Of a stretch of DNA of 64,000 bases, positions 20,935-32,921 are shown piece by piece; position 1 is the stretch's first letter; each line of letters opens with the position of its first letter. Below the pieces are notes generated by a model. The model was given only the letters and a program-made list of their open reading frames with translations. It did not search any database and was not told the origin of the DNA. The position numbers and the translations under genes were made by a program. The DNA is from Isoetes taiwanensis. Its lineage: Eukaryota > Streptophyta > Lycopodiopsida > Isoetales > Isoetaceae. The stretch is from the NCBI GenBank assembly GCA_021234155.1, contig JAJEKV010000039.1:11795077-11859076 (forward strand), given 5' to 3'.

Positions 20935-22280
20935 GAATGGAGGTTCTACCGAGATCTTGTTTTTCCCCAGGATCAATTTTGGTGTTGTTTGATATGTGCA
21001 GATTGTGGCTTGAGCTATTAACTAAAGATATTTTTTGCAGAAGCTTTCGTTACAGTAGCCCTACATACCATTGAGCAGTATCCTTTGTGCCTAGCCCTGC
21101 AAATCCTTTGTGCTTGCTTGTTTCTACCTTTTGTGTTGTATTTTTCTGTCACTCTTTTCTGCCACTGCCCATTCTGTTATTACATGTGCTTGAAGCAAAT
21201 GACTTGAAGAAAATATCACTATGGTTTCAGCAACACAAGAAGCGGTACATCGAGTTTTCGAGGAAGATGTGAGAAGAAAAAATTTTTCGATTTCTGCGTG
21301 CTCTGCCATATCCGCGAGTTTTTTCGAGGAAGATGTGAGAAGAAAAATTTTTCAGCGATTTGCGTGCTACGCCATATCCATCTTTGCTCTGTCATGCTCT
21401 ACCGGGGCGAAGTCTTTGCTACAAATCCTTGATGGTTTTTTTTCTAGTGTTCATTCCTGCAGAAATATCAAAATGCAAAAAGAGAAGAATCAACAAAGAA
21501 GGCGGGTGTTCTGCTTTAGATTATTTATGGAGAGCAAGCAAGAAGCCAACCCTCCAGAAGCAAAAGAGAATATCTGCGAGAATCCATAACGGACACTGTT
21601 CTTTGGAATCCACATTTCTGAAGGCGGCCGCACGAAAGAAAAGAGAAAAACAAAGAGGGAAACAAGAAACCGGTCTGTGAAACTAATGCAGATCCAACTA
21701 CAGAGGCCGCCTGCTCCATCCTCGACCTGTTGCCTTGCCATCTGCTCCATCCGCCATAATCAATCACCATACCCATTTGCTTGCCATCTGCTCCATCCGC
21801 CATACCTATTTGCTTGCCATCTGCAGCAGAAGAGGAGGAAGAGAAGGAAAGGAGGGAAAGTCGAACTGTCTGCCGCCTTACCTGCCTCAGCCGCCCGCCA
21901 TAGCCGCCCATCACGACTTTTTGACCCTTGCGCAAGTTTTTTTTATTTTTCTCCTTTCATTTCTTTTTTTCTAACCTTTGCTTTCTTCTAACCTTTGCTT
22001 TTCATGTTTTTTTCCTTTCATCTCATTTTTTAACCTTTGCTTTCCATGTTCTTTATTCTTTCACCCTTTCGTTTATTTTCTAACATTTGCTTCCAATTTT
22101 TTATATTTTCTCACCCTTTCATTCCATTTTCTAATCATTGCTTTCATTTTTTGCTACTATTTTCTCACCCTTGCAATAATGTTTCTTTACATTTATGGTC
22201 CATCCTTGTTGCCTCAAAACATCATTTTTGCCCTATTGCTACACCATTGCCACAATTTTTTGTTTGGGCGCCGCCTCTTT

Positions 22281-22336
22281 TCATAGACCGATTGGTCTCC
22301 GTGGACGATAAAAGTACCTTCCTTCCTTCCTTCCTT
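22281..22336 (+). repeat. LINE 3'-end remnant with (CTTC)n tail
   Basis: CATAGACCGATTGGTCT, then GTGGACGATAAAAG and (CCTT)n. This matches the 3' end of LINE-2 (CATAGGCCGATTGGCCT...GTGGACGATAAAAA), but here the stem is GACC/GGTC. No LINE coding sequence precedes it, so it is a severely truncated copy. Confidence 0.65.
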
Positions 22337-22429
22337 ATATCATTTTTGCCAAAAAATAGCCATCTTGCCCCAAGCATTACATGTGTCTTGCCCCAAAGCC
22401 CAAAATTACCATTGATTTTTTATTATCAT

Positions 22430-22610
22430 GACACTCATTATATGGTGTTGGAGTACACCCTAAAACCTCCAAATTTCTATCATCATTCTATGGTACACCC
22501 TAAAACCTCCAAATATTATTATTCTATGGTGTTGGAGTACACCCTAAAACCTTTAAATATTATTATTCTATGGTGTTGGAGTACACCCTAGACCTCCAAA
22601 TTATTATTAT
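22430..22610. repeat. Imperfect ~50-bp tandem repeat, about four units
   Basis: TATGGTGTTGGAGTACACCC followed by TAAAACCTCCAAAT and (ATT)n recurs four times with length variation. Confidence 0.7.
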
Positions 22611-22752
22611 CATCATTTCGAGTTTGAAGTCTCGGATATCAAAACTTCGGTTGTGTTCCTTATTGAGTCTAAGGGACCAACTATTGTACTAAATATATGA
22701 AAAACTTTGAAGTAAGAGGGCGGGGGACCGCCCATTTTTCTTTAGTGCGAGA

Positions 22753-23459
22753 TGTTGACCGGGTTTTTGGCACCCGGTCAACATGAAAAAAGAGAAAAGA
22801 AAGAGAACCATTGGAAGGGGGGGTCAATTATAAAGCCCAAATGTTGTAAAGGTCTAAGGCACCAAAAAATAAAAAAAAAAGGGGCCTAGATCTAGTTGTT
22901 TAAATTTAAGGGCTTCTAAGATTTTTTAGTGGTTGAAGAGGGGTACATTATCTAAGGCTAAGATGAAGAGGCAAGATCAAAGGTGGAGATTAAAAAAGGC
23001 AAAAATTAAAGGTTGAGATAAAGAGGCAAGATCAAGGGTGGAGATGAAGGGGTCGAAATTAAAGGTTGAGATGAAGAGGCAAGATCAAAGGTGGAGATTA
23101 AGAGGCAAAAATTAAAGGTCAAGATGAAAAGTAATGATTATAAAAGATTTCTGAGGAGCACGAGCTCCTCCTCTTGCCTTGCTCCAAGTTCTTGGGGATG
23201 GTGGCAGCTCCTCCTCGAACTGGATCAATGGGCCCCTCCATGGTTCAGAGACATGGAGGGGCCCTCTTGTATTTGAAGTTTTATGCTTATATAAAATTTC
23301 TTTTGGGCCCAAAGTTATTCTTCCAAGTTTTGCTTCAAATCCCTTATTCCACACTGATTTCATATTGCAGCTTCTGATTTTATATTGCAGCACCCAATGT
23401 GATCCTGATTTCTGCCTTTGAGGCCACCTGTTGGGGATTGTGGGAAAAATCCGCCAACA
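22753..23459 (+). repeat. Right LTR of the non-autonomous element
   Basis: Near-identical to 20230-20934, with a handful of substitutions and small length differences. Followed by the CCTGC target copy. Confidence 0.9.
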
Positions 23460-24426
23460 CCTGCTAAAGTGTCCCATGGACATGCAGTCAACAGAGTGTC
23501 AGCACACATCTCAGTGTCACCACATCCCAGAGGAACTCTCACTAAGGAGACCAGCAGCAGCAGACACCAGCAGACAGGCTACTAACTCTTTCAAGGGAGT
23601 TTGGTTTTGAATTCTATAGATGAACACAATCTAGCATGCACCTGAAGGAATGAGGATCAGCCACAGAAAGGAGCAAGCGCTTGGAACTTCTTGGTATCTT
23701 CATATTATAAACACACAGCGATAAGTTGGATACTGCAATTAATATTGGGTCTCTTATCAATGTTTTTGAACTCTTCTCTGCATGTTGGCTTGCAATGAGA
23801 AAAGGAATGTTCAATGATCTTTAGCTTGCTACCTCTAGAATTGATAACTGGATACACATCTACATTTGTGAGTTAGCTAAAAATGTTCAAAGATCAGTTT
23901 GTAGAGATGTCTGTTTGTTAGTTGTGCAGAAAGTCTCATGCATTTTCATCACCGAGCATATAGCTAACATGCCATATATGCCATCATTCTAAAGATGGAT
24001 TATTCTACAACTATTATCCTCTTCCAGTGATTCCCTAGTAGCCAACATGCAAAATATTTAAATTGCATTGAGAAAATGAATGTTCAATGATGACTGAATA
24101 CACATCTGCATTTGTGAGTTAGCTAAGAAAATGTTCAATGATCTTCAACTTGAATGATCAGGAGCTATGCCCTTCTTCAGCATAGTATTCATGCTTGCAC
24201 ATGGCAGCACATACACACACTAACATCTACAGCATCCATCTCGTTTCTAAAGGCAAAGCCACATTTTTATGTAGTTTGGGTAAATGCTAGACTTAAGACT
24301 AGGGATGTGGTTGAATTTGGACCACAATCAAGATCTGCAATTGGGATAAAGCCTATAACTGAGCTATCGTAACTAGGATTAATTGCAACAAAACAAAAGT
24401 TTAAAGAGCATTACCTGAACTTGTGG

Positions 24427-24443
24427 AGCCAGAAGAGCCAGAA
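24427..24443. other. Putative excision footprint in U1
   Basis: AGCCAGAA-G-AGCCAGAA: two copies of an 8-bp sequence separated by one base, exactly where U2 and U3 carry a 248-bp transposon flanked by the same 8 bp. This is what cut-and-paste excision leaves. Confidence 0.7.
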
Positions 24444-24719
24444 CAACACCAGATTAGAAGAAACCTTCGCCCGAGCATTCAGAATAGCGATATATCTATT
24501 AACCGGCAGTGCTGCACTTATATATACAAATTTCATGCAGCCGGATTCTGCCATCTGGGTCCAGATCGATGCCCTGATGTGAGAATATGCAGAATCGAAT
24601 CTGGGCATTACCAAGTATATATGTGTTGATGATACACTTAGAATTGGTACAAATATCCACATACATTTGTGCAAAAAGGATTTTTCAGTATATAAAATTG
24701 CCTTCCCGACATTCCAATT

Positions 24720-25316
24720 CAATGACAGTCTTGAGCCTTCTAGCTTCGACTCTTGTGTTCCTACTCGCCCTTTGGGCTCATATTCAAAGAAGCAACTTGT
24801 TACCAAAAGAAGACACATTGGCTCTGGAAATTAAAATGCAGCCATACCATGACCACCTTAGCTTGGCACAGTTTGATCGAAGACAAGGAAGCATATCACA
24901 AGCCTATGACAAGTTTGAGCCCAGCTTCGTGTTGATATTGTGGGCCAGATCCAAGATCATATAGATGGTACACTTGAAGAATCCCACTCAATAGCTTCAA
25001 AGCTTGTAGACATAGGTTAATAGCTTTGAGATCAATCTTATCCAACATCGACAAAGCGACCCAACGTAATTCGGAAGTTTTTCAGACTCTAGCAGAAGAT
25101 CAGACATCAAGGGAGACTATGCATGCTGATTTCCTTCTCACAATACAAAACTTGGAGGACTCCCTCAAGGATTATGATCAACAACAACAACAATCTAGAC
25201 CATTGAATGCCCAGATCACAAATGTAGATGGGATCTCACATTTACCCTGCCTTTCAAAGTTCCATGCTAGGATAATTATTCCGAGGTCAATTGCCAGCCT
25301 TGGATCCCGTTACTAG
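24720..25316 (+). pseudogene. Unrecognised gene fragment, repeated in all three units
   Basis: A coding-looking stretch opens with a hydrophobic segment (MTVLSLLASTLVFLLALWAH). In shifting frames it continues QAYDKFEPSF, VGQIQDHIDGTLEESHSIAS, then QRNSEVFQTLAEDQTSRETM and LLTIQNLEDSLKDYDQQQQQ, a probable coiled coil. Equivalents lie at about 29530-30120 and 34385-34975. The pattern, a membrane segment followed by coiled coil, resembles nuclear-membrane or vesicle proteins, but I do not name a family. Frames are interrupted near 24960 and 25020; introns or decay are both possible. Confidence 0.35.
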
Positions 25317-25592
25317 CGTTCCGATGCCTTATGGAGAGATTAGATCGAGCCAAGAAAAGCATTCGGATGATTCTCTAAACAAGGCTCTCGGAAATCTCTA
25401 ACCTTCCAAACCCCCCACTTGGAGCAAAAAAGCGCGAGCTCTTGTGAGGCTCCCTGAACATATACGGCGCTCCGGACGTATATATACGGGGACTTCCCCC
25501 TCCCATGGCAATCAGCTCGCCATGAGCAGGGCCCTCCGTCTAACTCGGACCATCTATAGAAGGATGGGATGCCCGGGTGAAGGACACAGAGG

Positions 25593-26992
25593 TGTCATTC
25601 GGCCCACGCCTTCAATGGGACTCCTATGTCGCGGAAGCGTGAATACAAGGTTAGCATACAGCATAATCATATCATAAATATCCACCACGAAGGGTGGCAC
25701 ATCCATCCAACTGATGATAGCAAAGAAGATACATCTAATGCTAAGGAAAACATCCCAAAACCCATGGTTCAACCCCTCGAGACTCAATGAGGATTGGTGG
25801 CGGTTAGGTCTCGAGGAGATCGTGAGAGAATCTTGACATGGCGTTGGCTGGCATAGAACATCGGCTAGGGTTGTCCACTTCATTCGCCCCTCCTGTGCAC
25901 ACTTTGCAGATGAGTTGAATCAAGCTATGGCGTCATTGTAGCCTACCGGAGACGCAATCCCAAGGCATCACCCGCCGGGACTACTAGGGTTACATCTCCC
26001 GGTCGATGAGGCGGTCGGGGAAGTGTCCCTTCGAGTCGTGTAGTGATTCCATGGGTGAGCTAGAGAATACGTGCCGCTTCAGCGACCCCTGCATCCGCCC
26101 GACCTACTCCCCTAACTTTATCTTCAAAGTACAGGATGATCACACCGCTGTACCTAGGGAGTGTCAGACCCATACCCGGCCTAGTTCACTGACCGGCTAT
26201 TAGGCCTAGCTCACTGAAGGAGTCCCCGTAACCTTTTATGCTCAGGCGAGACCCCACCCCACACTTCATCACTACGGCCCCTTATCTGGTGCTTCAATCA
26301 TGCCATAGATTCCACAGCTCGGTGGGATCTTGTGCCTGCCGCTTAACCACCGGGTACTACGGGAGCTGCTAGGAGCATACTAATGAACACAGGTCACAGA
26401 GGTCTCTACCCCCTTAATCCCTGCTTTCTGGAAGAACTAACAGAGATACTACCAAAGATACATCCATCCATCCATCACAAAACATAATCAATAGTTGAGA
26501 ACAGTTCTAACTATCAAACAAGGGTTAATCATCATCAGAGACAAGCAGAGAAGCCTGACAGAGGTGCTGGCCCTAGAAATACCAAATTAATCTATCTACT
26601 AACCCGAATTTGGAACCATTGTCATGTGGGATCTCCATCTTCAAGCGACACAAGGCCCAAAGCAGACTCCTCTTCTTGGATTCGATTTGGGCCAAATTGA
26701 GTTGGGATCCAATTTTTGTCCCAAATTAGCGAGTCTTCACTCGGCCAATCGAGTTTGGCCAGGTGTCCTCTTCCTAATTAATTAATTAGCCTAACTTAAT
26801 TAGCTTAATTAAGTTAATTAGATAATGATTCCTTAATTATAGGTAATTAACCCTTAATTTAACCCTTATTAATTTAGCATAGCTAAATTAATCCCGTGTG
26901 GTTAGTCTACATACCCCCATGATGGCGTATCCTCGGCCCGTGACGTGTCAATATAGTTATACATACACCGTATAACTATGTGGAATGTCACA
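25593..26992 (-). repeat. Gypsy-2 LTR, copy in U1 (3' LTR position)
   Basis: 1.4 kb from TGTCATTCGG to GAATGTCACA; on the minus strand it starts TGTGACATTCC and ends CCGAATGACA. A purine tract (AAGGGGGGAAGAA) abuts it on the right, marking this as a 3' LTR on the minus strand. Contains an AT-rich block (26778-26890). The outer (left) boundary is less certain than the right. Confidence 0.75.
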
Positions 26993-27640
26993 TTCTTCCC
27001 CCCTTAGAAATAATGCTGCCCTCAGCATTGGGGTTAGTAAAAAAGAACAAATGATTATCTTAGTAGCGTAAATTATAATAGTTACGCAGAAAAGAAATAA
27101 GAGAATAATTTCTTATTCCTGTAGATAACAAAAATTAAGTTTAAACATAGAACTGTTTAAGCACGCACGTGCATTTCATATAATTATGATAATAAAAGTT
27201 TCAAGGACCGGAGTCCAATAGCAAACATTATCAAAGTAGCATCAAAATTCATGAAACAACACAAAAGCACAGAAACTTGGGCCATCAGCAACCCTCTATA
27301 CATGAGCAGGTCACGTACCGCTCACTGGCCTGCACATGTCAATATGTCAGTATTTACACATAATAATTAAGTTGTGGTTGAAGGGACCACCCCCTATAAG
27401 AAATAAAAGAAAAAAACCTATCTACAAGGGAACCTATCATGCCTATGGTTCGCAATTCATTGCGGCATAAGGAATGGCCAAGTTTCCATTATAGCCGAGA
27501 TGAACGCGGCCTATCAACTACATGCTTTCCAAGCAATCCGCGGTCATGCCGACATTGACAATACACCACGTCCTAGAGAACACCAAGGTGATCTCATCAT
27601 TGGTAACTACTTTTATTTACGATGCATCTACCCCCACAGC
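26993..27640. other. 3' untranslated region of gypsy-2 in U1
   Basis: Between the chromodomain frame and the purine tract; AT-rich, no further coding sequence seen. The same interval occurs at about 31815-32480 and 36658-37300. Confidence 0.6.
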
Positions 27641-28097
27641 CTACTGCATGATCCATGCCGAATCAAGCCTTCCAAGCTTACCGCCGGGTGCGGGGTTGAT
27701 GACGTCGTTGATGGTGCGGCCTTGAGATTCCCGCATGAAGTCCGGATAGTGCTTTTCAAGGTCTATCTTCATCACCCACGTAGCATCCTCAGTTGGCAAG
27801 TGCTTCCACTTGACCAAGTATTGTAGCATTTGAGTCCTTCTGGTCTGCTTATAGGCCCGATCAAGAAGAACTTCATGCACTATCTCTAGATGCTCTTCTG
27901 TCATTTCAAGGAGGGTGGGTGTATCCAATATCTCCTCTGGATCAGGAGTGTGTTGCTTCAGAAGACTCACGTGAAAGACCTTGTGGATCTTCAAGCGGGG
28001 TGGCAAATCCAACCGATATGCCTGTTCTCCAACGCGTTCAATGATCTTGAACGGCCCAGCCCATCTGGGTGCCAATTTCTTGCAGTTACCAATCTTA
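27641..28097 (-). pseudogene. Gypsy-2 integrase C-terminus with chromodomain, U1 copy
   Basis: From 28097: KIGNCKKLAPRWAGPFKIIE, then RLDLPPRLKIHKVFHVSLLK (the integrase GPF/SH3-like region). A chromodomain follows: LQYLVKWKHLPTEDATWVMK, IDLEKHYPDF. The upstream part is cut off at the tandem-unit breakpoint, so the first residues (MRVPLGCGDTGMC) come from unrelated sequence. No catalytic core is present. Confidence 0.85.
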
Positions 28098-29025
28098 CAC
28101 ATCCCAGTGTCACCACATCCCAGAGGAACTCTCACTAAGGAGACCAGCAGCAGCAGACACCAGCAGACAGGCTACTAACTCTTTCAAGGGAGTTTGGTTT
28201 TGAATTCTATAGATGAACACAATCTAGCATGCACCTGAAGGAATGAGGATCAGCCAGAAAGGAAAAAAGCGCTTGGAACTTCTTGGTATCTTCATAAATA
28301 AACACACAGCGATAAGTTGGATACTGCAATTAATATTGGGTCTCTTATCAATGTTTTTGAACTCTTCTCTGCATGTTGGCTTGCAATGAGAAAAGGAATG
28401 TTCAATGATCTTTAGCTTGCTACCTCTAGAATTGATAACTGGATACACATCTACATTTGTGAGTTAGCTAAAAATGTTCAAAGATCAGTTTGTAGAGATG
28501 TCTGTTTGTTAGTTGTGCAGAAAGTCTCATGCATTTTCATCACCGAGCATATAGCTAACATGGCATATATGCCATCATTCTAAAGATGGATTATTCTACA
28601 ACTATTATCCTCTTCCAGTGATTCCCTAGTAGCCAACATGCAAAATATTTAAATTGCATTGAGAAAATGAATGTTCAATGATAACTGAATACACATCTGC
28701 ATTTGTGAGTTAGCTAAGAAAATGTTCAATGATCTTCAACTTGAATGATCAGGAGCTATGCCCTTCTTCAGCATAGTATTCATGCTTGCACATGGCAGCA
28801 CAAACACACACTAACATCTCTGACATCCATCTAGTTTCTAAAGGCAAAGCCACATTTTTATGTAGTTTGGGTAAATGCTAGACTTAAGACTAGGGATGTG
28901 GTTGAATTTGGACCACAATCAAGATCTGCAATTGGGATAAAGCCTATAACTGAGCTATCGTAACTAGGATTAATTGCAACAAAACAAAAGTTTAAAAGAG
29001 CATTACACGAACTTGTGGAGCCGAA

Positions 29026-29258
29026 CCCAGGGATTCACATAGTGTAGGCGTATATACCATGTGAGTGGGCGATAAGGGTTTTTTAACCTAAAGCGTCTGA
29101 ATCGATGGGGAAGGGGGTTCTTTAGACCTTAAAAATCCAATCTCTAGTGATGTATTTCATACGGAAAGGGTTTTTAGACCTTAAAAAAGCATTATCTGAA
29201 GGGTTTTTATGACCCCTTCTTTATGGTATCCCTTATACACTAAGTGATATCCCCGGGA
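29026..29258. mobile_element. Inverted-repeat transposon (MITE-like) in U2
   Basis: Begins CCCAGGGATTCACATAGTGT and ends ATACACTAAGTGATATCCCC-GGG. It is the decayed counterpart of the copy at 33851-34098, with a flanking duplication AGCCGAA/AGCCGCAA instead of AGCCAGAA. No coding capacity. Confidence 0.7.
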
Positions 29259-30400
29259 GCCGCAACAACACCAGATTAGAAGAAACCCGTAGAGCATCGA
29301 ATAGCGATATATCAGCGGTCTTTTGCACTTATATATCTGAATTTCATGCGGCGGATTACGCCATACGGGTCGGATCGATGCCCTGATGTGAGAATATGCA
29401 GAATCGAATCTGGGCATTACGAAGTATATATGTGTTGATGATACACTTAGAATTGGTACAAATATCCACATACATTTGTGCAAAAAGGATTTTTCGAGTA
29501 TATAAAATTGCCTTCAGGCATTCCAATTCAATGGCGGTCTTGAGCCTTCTAGCCCGACTCTTGTGTTCCTACTAAGCCCTTTGGGCTCATATTCAAAAAA
29601 GCAACTTGTTACCAAAAGAAGACGCATTGGCTCACGGAAATTAAAATGCAGCCATACCATGACCACCTTAAGCACACGGTTTGATCGAAGACAAGGAAGC
29701 ATATCACAAGCCTATGACAAGTTTGAGCCCAGCTTCGTGTTGATATTGTGGGCCAGATCCAAGATCATATAGATGGTACACTTGAAGAATCCCACTCAAT
29801 AGCTTCAAAGCTTGTAGACATAGGTTAATAGCTTTGAGATCAATCTTATCCAACATCAGCAAGCAGCCCAACGTAATTCGGAAGTTTTTCAGACTCTAGC
29901 AGAAGATCAGACATCAAGGGAGACTATGCATGCTGATTTCCTTCTCACAATACAAAACTTGGAGGACTCCCTCAAGGATTATGATCAACAACAACAACAA
30001 TCTAGACCATTGAATGCCCAGATCACAAATGTAGATGGGATCTCACATTTACCACGCCTTTCAAAGTTCCATCTTTGGGATAATTATTCGAGGTCAATTG
30101 CCCGACCTTGGATCCCGTTACTAGCGTTCCGATGCCTTATGGAGAGATTAGATCGAGCCAAGAAAAGCATTCGGATGATTCTCTAAACAAGGCTCTCGAA
30201 AATCTCTAACCTTCCAAACCCCGCACTTGGAGCAAAAAAGCGCGAGCTCTTGTGAGGCTCCCTGAACATATACGGCGCTCCGGACGTATATATACGGGGA
30301 CTTCCCCCTCCCATGGCAATCAGCTCGCCATGAGCAGGGCCCTCCGTCTAACTCGGACCATCTATAGAAGGATGGGATGCCCGGGTGAAGGACACAGAGG

Positions 30401-31814
30401 TGTCATTCGGCCCACGCCTTCAATGGGACTCCTATGTCGCGGAAGCGTGAATACAAGGTTAGCATACAGCATAATCATATCATAAATATCCACCACGAAG
30501 GGTGGCACATCCATCCAACTGATGATAGCAAAGAAGATACATCTAATGCTAAGGAAAACATCCCAAAACCCATGGTTCAACCCCGGCTCAGACTCCAATG
30601 AGGATTGACTGACGGTTAGGTCTCAGGAGATCAGCAGACAGAATCTTGACATGGCGTTGGCTGGCATAGAACATCGGCTAGGGTTGTCCACTTCATTCGC
30701 CCCTCCTGTGCACACTTTGCAGATGAGTTGAATCAAGCTATGGCGTCATTGTAGCCCCTAGGAGGCGCGCAATCCCAAGGCATCACCCTTCGGGACTACT
30801 CCGGGTTACATCTCCCCGGTCCGATGAGGCAGGTCAGGGAAGTGTCCCTTCCCAGAGTCGTAGTGATTCCATGGGTGAGCTAGAGAATACGTGCCGCTTC
30901 AGCGACCCCTGCATCCGCCCGACCTACTCCCCTAACTTTATCTTCAAAGTACAGGATGATCTGCCATTTGTACCTAGGGAGTGTCGGGACCCATGCCGGC
31001 CTAGTTCAGCGTAGGCTATTAGGCCTAGCTCCTTTGAAGGAGTCCCCGTAACCTTTTATGCTTTCGGCGAGACCCACCCCACACTTCATCACTACGGCCC
31101 TTTATCGGTGCTTCAATCATGCCATAGATTCCCATTTCGGTGGGATCTTGTGCCTGAGCGCAACTCTTTGGGTACTACGGGAGCTGCTAGGAGCATACTA
31201 ATGAACACAGGTCACAGAGGTCTCTACCCCCTTAATCCCTGCTTTCTGGAAGAACTAACAGAGATACTACCAAAGATACATCCATCCATCCATCACAAAA
31301 CATAATCAATAGTTGAGAACAGTTCTAACTATCAAACAAGGGTTAATCATCATCAGAGACAAGCAGAGAAGCCTGACAGAGGTGCTGGCCCTAGAAATAC
31401 CAAATTAATCTATCTACTAACCCGAATTCCGACTGGAACCATTGTCATGTGGGATCTCCATCTTCAAGCAGCCTGGGCGTCCAGCAGCTCCTCTTCTTGG
31501 ATTCGATTTGGGCCAAATTGGAGTTGGGATCCAATTTGCTGTCCCAAATTAGCAGTCTCCTACTGGCCAATCGAGTTTGGCCAGGTGTCCTCTTCCTAAT
31601 TAATTAATTAGCCTAACTTAATTAGCTTAATTAAGTTAATTAGATAATGATTCCTTAATTATAGGTAATTAACCCTTAATTTAACCCTTATTAATTTAGC
31701 ATAGCTAAATTAATCCCGTGTGGTTAGTCTACATACCCCCATGATGGCGTATCCTCGGCCCGTGACGTGTCAATATAGTTATACATACACCGTATAACTA
31801 TGTGGAACGTCACA
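30401..31814 (-). repeat. Gypsy-2 LTR, copy in U2
   Basis: TGTCATTCGG to GAACGTCACA, followed by a C-rich stretch (minus-strand purine tract). Confidence 0.75.
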
Positions 31815-32520
31815 TTCTCCCCCCCTTAGAAATAATGCTGCCCTCAGCATTGGGGTTAGTAAAAAAGAACAAATGATTATCTTAGTAGCGTAAATTATAA
31901 TAGTTACGCAGAAAAGAAATAAGAGAATAATTTCTTATTCCTGTAGATAACAAAAATTAAGTTTAAACATAGAACTGTTTAAGCACGCACGTGCATTTCA
32001 TATAATTATGATAATAAAAGTTTCAAGGACCGGAGTCCAATAGCAAACATTATCAAAGTAGCATCAAAATTCATGAAACAACACAAAAGCACAGAAACTT
32101 GGGCCATCAGCAACCCTCTATACATGAGCAGGTCACGTACCGCTCACTGGCCTGCACATGTCAATATGTCAGTATTTACACATAATAATTAAGTTGTGGT
32201 TGAAGGGACCACCCCCTATAAGAAATAAAAGAAAAAAACCTATCTACAAGGGAACCTATCATGCCTATGGTTCGCAATTCATTCTTGGCATAAGGAATGG
32301 CCAAGTTTCCATTATAGCCGAGAGATGAGCAGCGGCCTATCAACTACATGCTTTCCAAGCAATCCGCGGTCATGCCGACATTGACAATACACCGTCCTAG
32401 AGAACACCAAGGTGATCTCATCATTGGTAACTACTTTTTATTTACGATGCATCTACCCCCACGACCCTCTTGCATGATCCATGCGAATCAAGCCTTCAAG
32501 CTTACCGCCCGGGTCTTGGG

Positions 32521-32921
32521 GTTGATAGCGTCGTTGATGGTGCGACCTTGAGATTCCGCATGAAGTCCGGATAGTGCTTTTCAAGGTCTATCTTCATCAC
32601 CGCGTAGCATCCTCGGTTGGCAAGTGCTTCCACTTGACCAAGTATTGTAGCATTTGAGTCCTTACAGTGCAGCATATAGGCCGATCAAGAAGAACTTCAT
32701 GCACTATCTCTAGATGCTCTTCTGTCATTTCAAGGAGGGTGGGTGTATCCAATATCTCCTCTGGATCAGGAGTGTGTTGCTTCAGAAGACTCACGTGAAA
32801 GACCTTGTGGATCTTCAAGCGGGGTGGCAAATCCAACCGATATGCCTGTTCTCCAACGCGTTCAATGATCTTGAACGGCCCAGCCCATCTGGGTGCCAAT
32901 TTCTTGCAGTTACCAATCTTA
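32521..32921 (-). pseudogene. Gypsy-2 integrase C-terminus with chromodomain, U2 copy
   Basis: Same as the U1 copy: KIGNCKKLAPRWAGPFKIIE, HVSLLKQHTPDPEEILDTPT, LQYLVKWKHLPTEDAT. The frame breaks after that, within the chromodomain, at a site where U1 reads on. Confidence 0.82.

Larger units (their letters stand above)
20935..22752. other. Interior of the non-autonomous LTR element
   Basis: No gag, protease, RT or integrase motif on either strand. 21240-21370 holds two copies of TTTTCGAGGAAGATGTGAGA; 21720-21820 repeats CTTGCCATCTGCTCCATCCG; 21930-22180 is T/C-rich. A purine tract (AAGAGGGCGGGGG, near 22714) lies about 30 bp before the right LTR, further than usual. Confidence 0.6.
20230..23459 (+). 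mobile_element. Non-autonomous LTR retrotransposon without gag-pol
   Basis: LTRs 20230-20934 and 22753-23459 (705 and 707 bp, nearly identical) begin TGTTGACC and end GCCAACA. CCTGC is duplicated at 20225-20229 and 23460-23464. Three bases after the left LTR, TGGAGGTTCTACCGAGA (20938-20954) fits a tRNA-Gln primer site, one mismatch from the plant sequence as I remember it. The 1.8-kb interior has no gag or pol, only pyrimidine-rich sequence, a LINE 3' remnant and tandem repeats. It must be mobilised in trans (LARD/TRIM-like). Confidence 0.9.
23505..28097. repeat. Tandem unit U1 of a 4.8-kb triplication
   Basis: Starts CACATCTCAGTGTCACC and ends inside a gypsy integrase frame at CCAATCTTA. 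Contents in order: about 2.1 kb of gene-flank-like DNA (23505-25592), a gypsy-2 LTR, a purine tract, 0.64 kb non-coding, integrase tail. It is 4593 bp, shorter than U2 and U3 almost exactly by the inverted-repeat transposon it lacks. Confidence 0.85.
28098..32921. repeat. Tandem unit U2
   Basis: 4824 bp, same content and order as U1 plus the 248-bp-class transposon. The junction with U1 reads AATCTTA/CACATCCC with at most one base of overlap. Many differences from U1 and U3 are at CAG or CTG sites. Confidence 0.85.

Noticed and set aside
20213-23500. Short intron spanning the non-autonomous LTR element
   Set aside because: After removing the element the intron would be only about 38 bp, too short for plants.
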